Source: Aphelocoma coerulescens (taxonomy: Eukaryota > Chordata > Aves > Passeriformes > Corvidae). From it: a DNA stretch of 64,000 bases. The stretch spans positions 15,971,497-16,035,496 of the forward strand of contig NC_091016.1 in NCBI RefSeq assembly GCF_041296385.1, written 5' to 3'. The first letter of the stretch is position 1, and each line of letters opens with the position of its first letter. Positions 1-15,000 of the stretch are shown here, one piece after another. Below the pieces are notes generated by a model. It did not search any database and was not told the origin of the DNA. It worked only from the letters and a program-made list of their open reading frames with translations. The position numbers were made by a program, and so were the translations under genes.

Positions 1-3000
1 CGAAGCCCTGAAGGATGGCTTTCAAAAGGTGAGGGATAAGGACAGGGATGAGCAGACTTCCTTTCCAGTGACTGTTTAGTGTTTGGCCCAAAATGTCCCT
101 GAAAATCATAATCTTCCACTCTTGGGGGATGGGGATTCTCTTGGGAATATATTTGACAGCTCCAGAGCAATTGCTTGGCTATTTCCAGTGGTGGCAAGGT
201 CACTGGTTTGGAGATGGTGCTAAGGTCATGCCAGAAGCATTCTTTATGTGCAAAGGCCCTTGTAGAGAAGTTCTGAATGGCAGAGCAAGCTACACATCAG
301 TGAATGTGGGCAAAGTGCATCCTCGGAAGCACAGAAGCAAGGATTCTAATGCTGAGTGTAAGCAAGGCTGCAAAATAAAATGGGAGACTTTGATTTTTCC
401 TGGTTACCTTTCTTGCTGTATCTCACAGCCCTCTCATTCTCAATTTTTCCGCACATTAACATCAATGTTTCTGCAACTTGTTTTCACGTGACTCCTCTTT
501 TTGGCCTCATGATCTCCGAGAGCAGCTGAGTCCTTCAGAAGCCAGAAGTGAGAAACGGCTGCAATTCCTGGCCATGAGTGTTAAGCAACAGCTAATTACC
601 CCTCCTTGCTGCGTATTGCACATGGTTTTTATTCTTCCTGCCATGTAGGAAGGGAACTGCCTGCCCACCGGTCACGTGGGCTCTTCATCTGTCTTGGAGC
701 ACTCCTGTGATTTTCTTGCTTCAAGCAGGGCCTCTTGACATAGGCTGAGAAACAGTACCTTGGAGCAGTGGAAGGTTATGGCAATAAAGCGTTCCACCTC
801 ACTGTGTGTAATTGCCAAGGTGAGGACAGGAGACATTCTTCAGAAACCATTGGAATGTACATGGAGCTGCATCAAGGACTGTGGAACTCGATGGACTCTG
901 TGCTCCTGATGAGATGTTGTGTCTGGTTTGTGTGTCTCTGCTTACAGTCTGTGATGCATTCCCATTGCATGTAGATCCGTGCTGCATTGTGCATTTTGGC
1001 TCAAAGGAACTTAGAGCGGAATCCAATGGGGCCTTTGGAGACAGAGATCAAGACAAAGAGAGAAAAGGAAACGTCCTTGCAGCTGCCTCCACAGACAGTT
1101 GACCCCAGGGATGCAGCTGCAGCAAGTAAGTGGTTGCTACACCTGGGGTCCTTTCTGATCACTCGCTTGCCCTCTGCACAGTGTTGCCCTGAGACCGGGG
1201 GGCTGTTACACTCACATCCAAGTGGGAGTTTGCATAGGATGTATTTCCGGTCCCCAAAGAAAAATGGAGAGGCATGAAGTGTCTTGCCCAGGGCCTCACT
1301 GAGTCAGTAACAGAATATCAGCTTCCCACCTTCCCCTCTGAAGTCCTTCAGAGTGTAAAATTCTGTCTTGCAAAGTACACTGGGGCTTCAGACTCTCTCC
1401 TGGCTAGCAGCCTCCAGGAAAAGTGGGTCCAAAAGAATGCTTTTCAACCAAGGTGCAACCTGGAAGAAACAAAATTCAACTCCTTCTAATGAAAACCCCA
1501 GAGACCCTTCTCCCACCACTCCCTGCTGAGGAGCTGGCGCTGTAGAGCTGTGCTGAAGCCCCGAGCCAGTGCTTCTGTTGTAGCCCCAGGAGCAAGCAGC
1601 GTTCCCGACTGAATCCCGGCTGAGGGGCTCTGACTGCAGTGCTGTGTGCGCTGCCCCAGGGCAGCAGGGACCTCAGGAGGCAGCACTCAGCCCGAGGGCA
1701 TCAAGCAAGGTTATCTGCGCTTTCTTTTGGGATCTTCCCCAGCCAGCCTCTGAAACAGGGAAACAAAAGAAAAGGAATACTGAGGTTTCCTTGTTTCTTC
1801 AGGGAAGCATCCCTGCAATTTGGTTTGAAACCAGAAGAGGGTAGATTTCGATTAGATATTAGGAAGAACTTTTTTATAATGAAGGGGATGAAACACTGGA
1901 AGAGTTTGGCCCGAGAAGCTGTTGTTGATCGATCCTTGAAGGTGTTCAAGGCCGTGTTAGATGGGGCCCTGAGGAACCTGCTCTAGCTGAAGATGTCCTT
2001 GCTCATGGGGGCTGGACTAGATGGTGGTTAAAGGTGCCTTCAGACCCAAACTCTTCTAGGAGTCTGTGATTCTGTGATCACTTTCCCATGGTACTGTGCC
2101 ACTGTTATACTTGAAGTTCGTTGGGATAACAAAGAGACGTTACCCAGCTCCAGCAAGTTTTCTGGGCCTTTCCATTGTCAGCCTCCACTCCCAAGCTCCT
2201 CTTTGGTCCCTGCAGGCTTTAGCCTACTGCCTGTCAATGGCACAGCTTCCAGTGTGCAGAGAAAACACCTTGGTAGTGCCTTGAAGGAGAAGGTCTTGAG
2301 GAAGCAGGACAATGTGCCCTTACTGCCCAATAAGCCCATCATCCATGGAGACGGCAGCTTCCCACGCAACTCCTCAGGTAAGCCTGCTCCACAGCAGCTT
2401 TTTCCTGCACCGGTTTTCCTTGCACAAGGAGCGCAAACCGCTTCCGGCCTCAGCCACCACAGCTGGGATCTTGGGTTCATAGCCTGTGCTGAGAATGGAC
2501 AGCAAATCTACTCTTGAGTTACTCCAGCTCGGCAGTACTGGAGCACTTGGTTCTTAGAGATCCATTGGAAAGCTGAGCTGCATAAAGTAGTGGTAAAGAC
2601 CTAAGCTCTGGCTTTTGCCCATCCTGATAGACCAAACTACAGCACTGGTGCCAGGAGGCAGCTGTAACTGCAGGGATGAGCTCGGGGCAGTCTGGCAGGG
2701 TGTGCTCACTGTGCACCTCCGAGTACCACCACGATCAACTGTCCGCTCTCCATCTTGGCCCTCTGCCTGTGCTGCTGTCCGGCTCTGCAGCCAGCTTTCC
2801 TGCTCTCCCAGCAAGGGTTGTCTCTGCATGGCAGTCAGCCACTTGGTGCAGCCGTGCTGCTGCTCCCAGAAGTGCCCAATGGCTTCTCGCTGCTGCCATC
2901 CCACGGCCTGCAATGCCAAGAGGGAACAAGCAGCGCCTCCTGTGTCACCCCACCCAAATACAGCGGCCTGTGTAGCAGGTGACAGCCAGGAGGGGCTGCC

Positions 3001-6000
3001 TGGTGCTCCCAGGCTGTTTGCTGCCCGCCGTGAATACACAGCACATAGTCCCTAGTGGCTCTTGCCTCTCCTTTGAGGGCAGCCTGCCTGTGCTATGATC
3101 CTGAGTAGGGTGAGATAAGAAGAAGGGAGCTAGGAATGATACTTTGAGTGCTCTTTTCTAGTGATGCTACTTCCATGGTCACAATTGACCAGAACTAGCC
3201 TGACGTGGCTCCCCATTCATTTTGAATATAGATGTGTACATCGACATCCTGCTGCAGTGACACCACTGATGGCAGTGACAGGGCTACATCAGTGACAGCC
3301 AGATTAGCTCCCATCTGAATATTCTAGATTCTGTGCAATATTTAAACTCCATCATTTGAGACAGCTCAGATGTTTCCATGTACACATTAGAAAACTACCT
3401 GTTGAGTGCATGACATGAAATTTATGATGAACAGTCCTTTTGATGACAAATGGGTTTCATAAGAAATGGATTTATCATCTGAATTTTCTCATACCTTGTA
3501 AACTGACTATCAAGAGAGTTCATCTGCCCACAATTTGCATCTGTATTTAGGTATTCTTATCATCAATTTGCATTTGGAAGGCTTTTTTATCAACCATCTG
3601 GGCTAGAGATTCCATTTTTCCACAAGAGAAAGCTTAGGCTTGCACAGTGTGCACACAAGTCCATTTGATGGCAAACAAATTTCACCTCAGCATCTTTGAA
3701 ATACAGCCAGTGTGTACTTCACTGAAATAGTAAAGATTTGTGATGCTTAGAAAGAACAAACTCCATGAACTACTCCCTTCCCAATAGCAGGCTGAAATGT
3801 AAGTGCACTCAGCTGCCCTCTGTCTAGAGCAGTTGAAGTCAATGGGAACAGAGGCGCTGTGAGGTGTGAAGGGTCAGGTATCGCTGTTCCCTGGTAGTTG
3901 CTCTGAGGGGATTCAGCCGGGCCCAGCAGGGCTCGGTTGTTCAGGCTCGGCTTGGTGCTGTCACGAGGCAGCTGCAGGTCTTTCCTCAGGGAGTTGCAGA
4001 GTGCCTCTGTCCTCAGGGCTCGGGGAAATCAGGGTGCTGAGACAAGAGAGGCAGCTGAGGGGTCCCTCCTGGGGTAGCAAGTCCTGCTGGTGGGCACTGT
4101 CTCACAGGGAGTGGGAGCTCTGCGGCCTCAGGAAGGTGCCGCTGGCTGTGGTACCTGTGGCACTCGGGAGCTGGCGCTGTGTGGGCAATTGTCAGGTTTA
4201 GCCAAGGAGCTGTGCCCAGCTGGGGGGGGCTGGGAGAAAGCAAGGAGCCAGAGAGCAGGGAATTCTCTGAGCCAGTGCCAGTTTGTACCTCATGGAAGCC
4301 TGGCTGGGAGATGGGGCTGCAGGCCGCTCCATGGCGGGGTGCCTTGCCCGGGGCTGCAGCGCTCAGGGCTGACCCTCTCCTTACAGTGACCCCGCAGACG
4401 GCCACTGGTGCCGAGCGCCGAGAGGAGCCGCTCCGTGGGAAGGGGCAGAAGGACGGAGCCTCTTTGGAGCCACAGCAGTCCTTGCTCGAGGCACTCTCCT
4501 TGCTCAGCAGCGATGACTGGTAAGAAAGGCCCCGTTCCCTCTTTCTCCCTCTTAGCGTTAAGGTAGGTGAGGAGAGTATCTTGCTAGTGCCTCTGAGCCC
4601 CAACAGCCCAGAGGGCCGAGGGGCACCAGTGAAACCACTCCAGAGCAGAGAGAGGATAAAGATTTGAGAGCAGCCTTTTCTTGGCCTTGCTCTGCAGCAG
4701 TGCTCCAGCTGCAGCAGGTCCGTGCTGTTTCCTCGCTTTGCCTGCTGCTCTGTGGAGCTGCAAAGGAAATCTTGAGGGAAGAGAGAAAGCTGTGGGACAA
4801 GATGATTTGCTGGCTGAAGCCAGAAGCAGGATGGCAGCAGTTTGGAGTGTAGAGATTTGGGTGCCTCGGGTTGCAGTGGGACTGAGTAAGATTTGTCTCT
4901 GGCCCCACTGCTGGCAGCAGTGGCAGGAGTCGGGGTCTGCCTGTGACCTTCCGCATGTGAGTCCCAGGAGCAGCTACAGGGAGTTCTTCTTTCTGAGAAA
5001 TGCACTGAGTTGTGCCATAGAGTCACAGGGAGGTGACAAGAAACAGCAGCATGGCACGGTCTCACAGCTTCCAGGAAGGACATAGGGACTTCATGTGCCA
5101 GAGACTTCAGAAAGGCTGCCTTGTTAAATGGCCACAAACGAAGACTCTGAAACCCCTCTGTTTGCCTCTTGGATTTGTGTATGCTTTTGACAGCCACAGC
5201 AACCTGTGGCAGCGAGTGCCACGATTTCATCAAGTACTGCCTGAAAAGCACCTCCCTTTGTTTGACTGAGCCACCAGCCTGGTAATTTCAGAGGGTGCTG
5301 CCTAGTTCTTGGGTGGAGAGAAAGTCAATCTTTTTGGTACTTGCCTTTCAGGGAGCTGAAGGAGAAGGGACTCTTCAGCATCAAACACCTGGCTGAGTCC
5401 CACTCAGAAGTCCTTCTTTGTAGACTTCGTGAGGTTTGCTTGGCACTTACCAACGAGGTAAGAACATTGTTCTGAATCGTCCTCCGTGCCTCATACACGG
5501 TGTGTAGAGTAGATATGTGCCTGTTCATCTCCCTGTGTGCTCAGGGACTGCCTTCATTTCTGTTTCTAGACCTTATATTTCTCATGTCTGTCAGCTCTCT
5601 ATAGGATCTGTGTGCACGTGTAGCTCTATTTACTGCTAGGTCGGGCACTCTCGGGCACTCTCCTCTTGGAGCGAGCTGCCATTATCATGCAACGTGCAAA
5701 TGCAGAAACGGAGACACCAATTATGTTATTTGCTGCAGTCCAAATCTCTGCCCAAGCTGTGATTCAACCCTGCCAATTAGTCTGTAGACTTGAGCCTGTG
5801 TTTTCTGTTTCCTGGCTGAGGGCTTCAACTGCTGCTGTTGCTTTTTCAAACAGGAGTAAATGACTCCTTTGTCTTTATGGCTTGTGCCTTTATGGTTTGA
5901 GAGCAGCCCTTGCTTTAATTTGTTTCTTTGTTTTTTGAATAAAAGGGCCTAAAACCAAAGCAGTGGACATTACAGAAGAGTTAAGTAGAACACTTTAAGT

Positions 6001-9000
6001 GAAATAATATGTTTCAGGCCTGCAGTAAGCAGGCCTGAGGCCTAGCACAAGTTGGTGCCAGAGTAAGTGCCTTTCTGTGCTTGTGCTCTTCTGCTCTGCC
6101 TGTGCTTTTGTGTTCCCCAGGACACAGCTGGAAGTGTTGTCGTTTCCTGGGACTTTTGTCTAAGGCAACTGGTTTTCTTTTCAAGGTGATTCTTATGTTT
6201 CCCCTCATGACTTCCCCAGGTGACCAACCTTCGCTCAAAGGTGTCTTACTGTGCAATCGTCACTCTTGGAGAGCTCTTTGTGACCTTGCAGAAGGACATG
6301 GACTCGGAGGTGGATGAGGTTGCTCGGGTCCTTCTCCAGATGGTGTGGAACTCCCCAGAGTTTGTTCAGAAAGCAGCCAGTCAGACCCTGGGAGTCATGG
6401 TGGAGCATGTGACTCCTGCACGAGCAATGACTGCTCTCATGGACAGTGGAGTCCAGTAGGTTCTTCTTGTCTTAGTGATATTCTTCACCTTCTATTGTGT
6501 GGGGGGGAGAAGGGCTGAGAGAGAGAATGGGAATGGTGGGAGGGAAGGGTCCTGTATCCTGCATCTTCTGTGAACTCAGTGACTCTCCGATCAACCTCAC
6601 TTCTTTCCTCTTGTCACCTATTTCTGCCCTCGTGCAGCCCATTAGTTGACAGAATCACAGAGCTGAATCAGAATATGCTGAGTTGGAAGGGGCCCATCAG
6701 GATCATCGAGTCCAGCTCCTGGCCTTGCACAGAACACCCCAAGGGTCCCACCATGTGCCTGAGAGCGTTGTCCAAAGGCTTCCTGAGCTCTCTCAGGCTT
6801 GGTGCTGTGACCACTGCCCTGGGGAGCCTGTTCCAGTGCCCAGCCACCCTCTGGGTGAAAAACTTTTTCCTGATATCCAACCTCAACCTCCCCTGACTCA
6901 GCTTGCTGCTGCTTCCTGGAGTTCTCCCAGTCTGTCCGAGTTGCCTAGATGTGGTGAATGGCGGGCAAGTGAAAGTGCCTGCAAAGGCTAAGGATAGAGC
7001 CCTGTGGTTTTGTGGGAAGAGGGACAATTGCAACTGCAGCTGTGAGCGCTCTTTGATATTTCACAGCCCTAACCACAGAGGCCCTGGGAAAAACCATGCA
7101 TCCTCATTATGCCATTCCCTTGAGAAGTAAGGAGGGTTCTTGCTGGGGCATGGAGCACATGGGGGACAACATGCTGGGTGTGGCACAGCCTGCACAGCAG
7201 GTGCAGCTCCGGCCAAGAGGAGTCTTGTATGACTGTCCTGGCCTTAGAGCCCCCCTTTCTATTCAAACTGATGTCTCATGTTAGCCTTGAGATGATGAAT
7301 CACTGTACAGGCACCTTCACAGGCCGACTGCCATGGGACAGCTGAACCAGGTGCTGCCTTAAGTGTTGGTGCTGGGCCTGATAGTCCCCAAGAGACACTC
7401 TCTAGAACAGGACAACCTGGCTAAACTGACTGCCACCCTTTCCTCAGCTTTGGAAAAGGGGGAAACGTTCAGATGTATCTCTTGCCAAGCCTCACAGAAG
7501 AAACCGGCTGCATTGCTGGATATTCTGCAACTTCATGTCCCACAGCGTGTTTTCCCTGCATTTGTTTTTTTCCCAAGGTCTGCAGATTTGGGGGTAAATG
7601 GGTGGAAATATCCTCAATCCTGCTGCAGCTGTCTGTGTAGCGGCTGGCCCCTGATGGGTCAGCCTGGCTTGTCTTTAATTTCCCTCTTTCTCCGAGTGAA
7701 TTTGGGGAAAGACATTGAGTATCAGATAGTGCAGGGAGACTGAGTTCCTCGCTCTTGCTTGCAGGCAGTCCTTCTGTACAGGGCTAACTTTGTGGTTCTC
7801 TGAGGACAGAACCTTCTACAGGTGTCCCAAGTGTCAGGGAGAATCCAGGCCTCCTTCCCCCAGCAATGACAGCATGCTCTGGCCAAGGCCTGCGCTGTGT
7901 CCCTCTGCTCCCTGTGCCCCAGTGTTTGCTCTCTTCTTCCCAGGAGCCGCCACGTCCAGGTGCGGAAGTGCGCGGCCCAACTCCTCCTGTCCTTGATGGA
8001 GAAAACTGGAGTCACGAAGCTTGCAGGAACGCCCAGGGCTGAGAGGCTGGCGCACGCGGCAGGGACGCTTGCTCAGGACTGTCACGAGGACACAAGGTAA
8101 TGATCTTCATTTCCCCTCCTAAAACAGGAAAACTGTTGGGTGTCTGGCTGTAAAGGGCAAAACCACAGAAGAGTGGAAGCTAAAGGAAATATTAAGTTAC
8201 CTCACTGTGTGGATGAGGTTCACAGAGTCACGGAATACGCTGAGTTGGAAGGGACCCATCAGGGTCATCGAGTCCAGCTCCTGCCCGTGCGCAGGGCCCC
8301 CCAAGGGTCACTCCATGTGCCCGAGAGCATTGTCCAAACGCTTCTTGAGCTCTGTCAGGCTTGGTGCTGTGACCACTGCCCTGGCTTGTCTGGGGAAATG
8401 ACTGTGCTGGGGAACCTGAGGTTGTCCCGCAAGAGGGAGCATTGCCAGCTTCCTGGGACTGGAATGAGTCTTTCCTGAGATCAAAAGAGCCATCAGATGA
8501 GGCAGTCAAACAGTTTTGCTTGGCCTTAGGTGCACAAGACAAAGCCAAAATGTTGGCTAATGTTCATCACTGAAGGATCCCATACATCTCTTTCTCATTA
8601 ACTTAAGACTTTCCTAGAAATATTCCAGGGATCTTTAGCCAATGTATTCAGTCTTTCTAAACCTCTTCTGCAGATTTCTATAATGCTGTTATCTGGGGCT
8701 GAATGACCTCCAAATTGCTTCTTGAAGAAAACTGTGGTTTCCTAGTGGCAAAATCAACCCAAACCACCAAAATCCCCTTACTTTGAGGATTAAATTCCCA
8801 TTAATAGCTGCCAAGAACGCATGAGCAACTAGCTGCCCCTGTGCATACATATGGTATAGAATAATCAAAAGCAAGCATGAGGCATTTGGTCCTGGCTTCC
8901 CTGCCAGTTAAAGAAAGGCAAATGACTGTGCAATGGCAGCAAGGCACTGCTAATAAGCTCTGACTCAAAGCAGAGGTGTTTCGCTTGTTCCCTGGGATCC

Positions 9001-12000
9001 TTCGATGCCACAGAAGCGCACCCACAGTTTCAGAGTGAGATTGTATTTTCTGTTGCCCCACGTTCGCCTCTTGTCTCTTGTGTTCAGCTGACAGCACTGT
9101 GCAGTGACAAGTGGAGGTAAATCTCTCTCTTTGCTGAGTAGGTAATGCCTTCTCATGCAGGTATGGCAGCTGCTGAGTTTAAGGTATCAGCTTATTCTGT
9201 TAACACTCCTCCTTTGTTTGTTCACCTTTCTTTCTTTCTTTCTTGTTAGGCATTATGGACAGGAGATGGTGAAAATGATGCTGAGTCACCGAAAATTTAA
9301 CAGGCTTTTGGAACAATCTTTTTCCACCCGTGACCTGGAAGATATTCTGACAAGAATTAAGAAGAAAGTAAGTGCTTGGTAGGAGACATGTCTCCTTTGT
9401 GCAAGTATTGCCACTGCTGATATGAGATCAAACATACCTAATCTTATCTCATTCCTTTTCTGCCGAATCCTTTTGCTCCTGGGAATGAACTGTTGATCCT
9501 CAACCTGTTCATCTGCAGAGCACAAAGGAACTGATAGTATTAGGGGAAAAGTGTAGTATTGGATATTTTGAATATCGGCCACAAACAGGGAAGGGAAAGA
9601 GGAGAAAATGGGTTTACATTTAAGCATAACCCCCCACCCCACTATCCCTACTCTGCCCCCAGTGACGCAATTAAGTGAGAACAGTGCTTCTGGAGATAAC
9701 AGAGTCTTTGCAAAAGACACAGGAAGCAGTAGTGCCAAGAAAATTTCCAAATATACAAAAGATGTCCCAGTCAATCCCAATTACTACAATTACTGTCTGT
9801 CTTCTGGCAATACTGCCCTGCTGTCATGCCCTGTGGAGCTGGAAGAAGCTTGGTGAATTCAGCAGCATCCAGTGGAAAATCATTTGTTTGCCTGGAGGTT
9901 TTTTTATTCTTTTTACCTCCATTATAGAAGGGAGTGTGCCTTTGTGCAGCAACAGGGAGAGTGAGTGTGGAACCAAATCAACTTCCAACACAATGGGCCA
10001 ACCTCCAAAGAGTCCAAATTTTTCTGCAGCTTCCTTTAAGAACATTCGTTCCCTACCAGTTTGCATTATTCCCATTTATGCTCAAGAGTAATGCATTTGG
10101 GATTTTAGACTGCTGCTCAGTATGGTAGCAGCCACAACCTGCCTTGGGCTATTGAAAACAAAGAGTTGGCATCACTGAACCTCTGGCCTGTTTCCTTCTG
10201 TAAGTTCCGAAATGTTTGCCTAAGCCTTGGTAGCAGCGATCCTGGTTCTAAGTTGTGTTTTAAACAGGTAATTTCCTATTTTACATTCTAAAGATCCATG
10301 GGGTTTCTTTATGCCTTTGTAGGGGATGGAAACGCAGAAGGCTGAGCACCCATCTGTCCAGGAGCCTGTGAAGAAGAGGAGCGATGGCTCGAAGAAGCCC
10401 CAGGCCACATTGCCTTCTAGTAAACGGTACTGAGCACTTTAGTTAGATGTGACAAAGCACATGACAAGCTTTACATGTCTCTTCCTCAGGAAAATCTTTC
10501 CGGTGGAGATGACCTGTGCCAGAGATTGTTTCCTTTCCCTACAAATGCTCTATCAAAAAATATGTCTCCTTCTGCATTACTCTGAACACAACTTCTCTGG
10601 AAGGGTTTCCACAAAAAATGGGCGACAAAAAGACACCCATCGGTTGCAGCTCAGAAGATCCAGTGCAGTGGCAAGGACAGTGCTGTGGAGGCTGTGAGAG
10701 GGCCATGTCTCCACTGCCTCACTTGGGACAAGTAAATTCAAGCAGGGTTTTTTTTCCTCTGAGAGCAGTCTTTTGCAGATGGGGGTTTTGATGAGAAGTC
10801 CCAGTCTTGAAGCAAGATGCCGTTCCCCAAAATAGCACTTCCCATGCATGTGGTTTGGCCTTCCTGAATCATGGTTTTCTTACCCTCAGACAGTACCAAG
10901 ATGAGTAGTAAGTAGCAAGCCAGTTCCTGAGCAACTTTGGTCAACAGGTGTCTCAATGTGGACGTTTTGTCTTGACATTCCTGTCCTTCATACCGTTTGC
11001 TTGATGGGCAGCATGTTTGGTTTATTTCCCCCTGTGCTGCAATCAGCACTTGAGACAGGAATTTGGTCCTTGCTGTCTCTTCCTGCCAGTGGGAGAGCTA
11101 CTTGTACCTGTTGTCCACTGATAACAGAGGGGATTTATTTAGCTCTGTCATGCTCAGCGCTGGCAGGAGAGTGACCACATGGCTCAGTAGCATAGTCAGG
11201 ATCTTCCCATGCCCATGGAAGAGACCGGCTGATCCAAGAGAGTTGTTCCCAGTGGGTTTGTTAAGCTGTGGATCTGGTCTCTAGGGAAGCAATCATGTGA
11301 GCGTAGTGCTGGGATGTCTGGCTTCTGTTTTTATCCCTGTTACTGATTTTCTGGATCCTTCAGATATGCCCCTATCCATCTGTTCAGATGCATCTGAGCT
11401 ACTTTTCCAGATTGTCATGCCTGCTGTAGAGACACTTCTCCAGAGGGATGAGTTTCCTTATTATTAAGACACACGCCTCCCTCATGATGAGGCATTTAAA
11501 CTTGGAAGTAGCGTCTCTCTTTCCTCACAAAGCAGTGCGACATGTGTACCTGGGAAGCTGTCTGGAGATAAGTGAGATGCATCTCATGCGTGGTTTTCCT
11601 GAGTAAGCACTGGTGAGAATGTTGCTTGCAGATTGTCTCCTGTAATGATTGTCATGAGGTGTCACGTTGTTTTTCAGGTCAGGATTTTCTAGCTTGAAAT
11701 CACATCATTAGGAAACTTCCCCAAGATGTTCTGCTCACAGTTAACTGAAGGTATGATCACCAACAGGTCCTCATTTGGTTTTATTTTCCAGGGTGAAGTC
11801 TACCTCTGATGAGCGCCTCCTACGCCGCCCAAAAGCCCAGGTCACGTTACCTCTGGCTGTGAAAGGAACGGAGCCACTCCAGAAGCTTTACAATCTCCTG
11901 GAAGCCAAGGAGTTTAAGACACGGATGGAAGGAGTGGCACTCCTCCTAGACCTGTGTAAAACCAGCCCCCAGCTCGTCTCCACTAACACTGTCCAAGTAT

Positions 12001-15000
12001 GTAGGCTGTCTTCATTGTTCCTTTCCTTTAGCTCCTTTCCAAAGCCTGTAGCAGGAAAGTTAATTCAGTGTGTCTTGGCACTACATCCTGGCTGTGTGGG
12101 ACAGGCTGGTGCCTCTTACCCTGAAATATTTAATTCAGCTCCACGCTTCAGGACAAGTTATTTCAGTCCAGATATATTTGTCTGGCAGGTGCCTATTGAT
12201 GTTGTTCATCAAATGAGGACAGAGTTTTCTGCTGGTGTAACTTCTGCTGTCTCCTACTCCCACTTGGGTTAAGTGAAGGGAATGCAGCCACTGAAAGCGT
12301 GGCAATTATTCTCTAGACAAAAAAATGGGTTTGGATGGGGAAGAGAAGTATCAGGCTGGGCAGGTTTAAACCAATTTTTTTCAAAGGATACTTCTGTAAA
12401 CTCCGACTTGTCTTGCACAGGCACAACTCTGGCTACTCGTTTCCATCGGCATCCCTATTCCTCTTGGTAAAGACGGTGCTCACCCTTCTTGGGGGGGTCG
12501 TTTTTTTCTCTTTGGAAAAGGAGGGAAATGGCTAGGGACAGATCTCTTCCTTCTCCTCCCAGGAGCTGCTTTTTCCCTTTGTCCAGAAAATGGTGCCTGA
12601 TAATGTGGCTGTCAAGGGACTGAACCTGCTCTAATGAGAGCGGTACAGCACATTAAATTTCAGAAGTCTACCTGCTAGGTAGACAATTGGTCTGGATCCT
12701 GGAAGAGTTGATCCGAGCCCTGCACTTCTCCAGACACAGGTTCTGAGACAGACGGAACAAAACCTGGATCTCCTCCAGCCATAGTTTTGGCAAAATCATA
12801 ACTGCCCTCAGAACTTGAGACAACTGTGTAGAAAAACGGGCATTGTAAATATCTGGTTCCATACTTGGAAAGCAAAGATACTGTTTTGCATCAATAAATG
12901 GGATTAATTTAATGATTTAAATGTGGAGGGAAACACCATAGGAACTATTCTGTCCCCGCCCAAACCTCTTCAAAATATATGAAAATCTTTCAACCAGCAT
13001 GAGGTTGCGCAACCATTCCAGTGAGTGGCCCACAGGAAAATTGTGCAAGCAAGTGCTGACCTGACAGGAAGGATCACTTTCATCTTTTACATTGCTGAGT
13101 GCTCATTTCTACATCCCTTCCTCAAACAAGGACATTTTAATCCAGCTTTCATGTTGTTTGTTCTCTTCACAGATTTTTGATTATTTTGTCCCGAGACTTG
13201 GTGATACGCACAAGAAAGTGAAGCAGAAGGTGCTGGACGTGCTGGCTGAAATCATAGGCGTCCTGAAAGATGCCTTAAACCCGGTGATCATCTGTTTGGT
13301 TGAAGGAATAACAAACAACCTAAACTCAAAGGACCACGGGGTATATGCCGCAGCTGTGAAAGCGCTGGAAGCATCCATGGCTCACTTAGGTAAGGCTGAG
13401 CCCTGGCATGGACTCTCCTCAACTGTGTCTCTGCCTCTGCAAGTCAAGAGAACGCTGAGTGCCTTGACAGCTGTTGTTGTCTGTGGAAACCTCCAGCTGA
13501 CATCCACCAGAAGCTGTGCAGGTGCAGTCCTTACGCACCAGTCCCCCAACAGGCCTGAATGTGCATCGGCATTTCCCAAAAGTCCCAGGAGCCCTTGGCT
13601 CTGTGCTGCTTGTCTGAAGAGGAAGTGCTGGACTACAGCTTTGCTGGAATTCAGGGCCAAAGGGATGTTTGGAGTTTTCCTGGTCCCCATTTGACTTCCC
13701 AAATGAATAGCTTTGCTGTTGGCATGAAGGGACGCCGGTGCATCAAAACCTCTGCAGAGCAGCCTCCTGGGAGGCTCCACATTATAGGCATTAGCTTCAT
13801 TAGGACAGCAGGATCAGTTCTTTACTGCATGCTTGCATGAAGATCATTTGGGACCTCCTTTTTGTATCTCATGCAGGAAAGGAGCTCTTAATAATACCCT
13901 GCTACTGAAACCCACACTGGGGTGTAGCTCTGTAGTGGTTCCCAATGAAGCAGATTGCCTGCTTTGTCACTGCCAGCCCTGGTGACCCTGCGAGGGACCA
14001 CAGTTCATCCCACACACGTTCTGTCTCCAGGAAAAGCTTGCCTTGGCTTATTAGAGTGGTAGGACTGGAGGCTTGCAGGACAATGCAGGCAACAGTGTCT
14101 AAACTCAAACAAGACCCCCAAAACCGCAACAGATAGGCACAAGGAAAACTAAAATACATACGACGGTCAAGTATTGGGAAATCAGTTCATTTTCCAGTCT
14201 CTCTGCCAAGATCTGATTTCACAGATGTTACAGAAACCCACAGGATACTGAGGCACTGAGCAGTAATAGCTCTTGTATGAGTAACTTGGTGTCTTGTCCC
14301 TAGATCCACACAGGTAACCTGCCATTTAAAAACAGCTTATCCTTCAGGTGGGAATGGATGTGTGAATTTTGGAGCCTTCTCACCCTTTTCCAGAGGGGAG
14401 GGAGAAGATCACTTCTGCAAAGCTCTGGGATGCAAAACCTTTTCACTGCTTACGTGTGATTGAACTCTTGAGGTCCCTGATGTGAAATGTTTTACATAGC
14501 TCCTGGTACAGCAGACAACTTTGGATTTATAAATGTGAAAGGAGAGCTTTTCTTTTGGAATTTAAAATCCTCCCAAGTAGGCTGGAAGGAAAGAAGAAAA
14601 GGATTCAAAAATCGGCAGGAATTTCCTTTCTTTTACAAAATGTAGTTGCCCCTGCCCTTTCCCTCCCCACTGGCCTTTGTCTTATGACCTCAGAAGAGAG
14701 AGCAGAAATGTGTGTTTCCCTTGTAGATAAAGTATCACTGATGAAAGAGTTCAGCCACCGAAGGAGTGAACTGAAGGGCCAAGCTCTGCTGGATGTCACG
14801 GAGCATCTCTCAGGTATGGCCTCCCCTTCTAAGCCAAGAGGTCTTCCGAGGCAGAATTTACAGGGAATGCCAGTGAATAGACAGGTCCAAATCAGGAGGT
14901 GCTGAGCTTGTCCCTCCTGCCCAATACCCATGGAAGGTGTATTGGGCAGGTTTTCCCTGGCTGCTGCAGAGGTGTGCAGCATCTGAGATGGGGGCGGCGC

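Noticed and set aside
2554..3055. Overlapping open frames on both strands, repeated in all copies
   Set aside because: They lie in a GC-rich intron (3-4) with several competing frames and no splice or domain support; conservation among copies is explained by recent duplication.
4013..5251. Long open frame (412 codons) antisense to exon 4 of copy 1, repeated at 49757-50995 and partly at 28839-29924
   Set aside because: It overlaps exon 4 and GC-rich introns in antisense, is broken by the 4-nt insertion in copy 2, and shows no domain, splice or conservation sign of its own.
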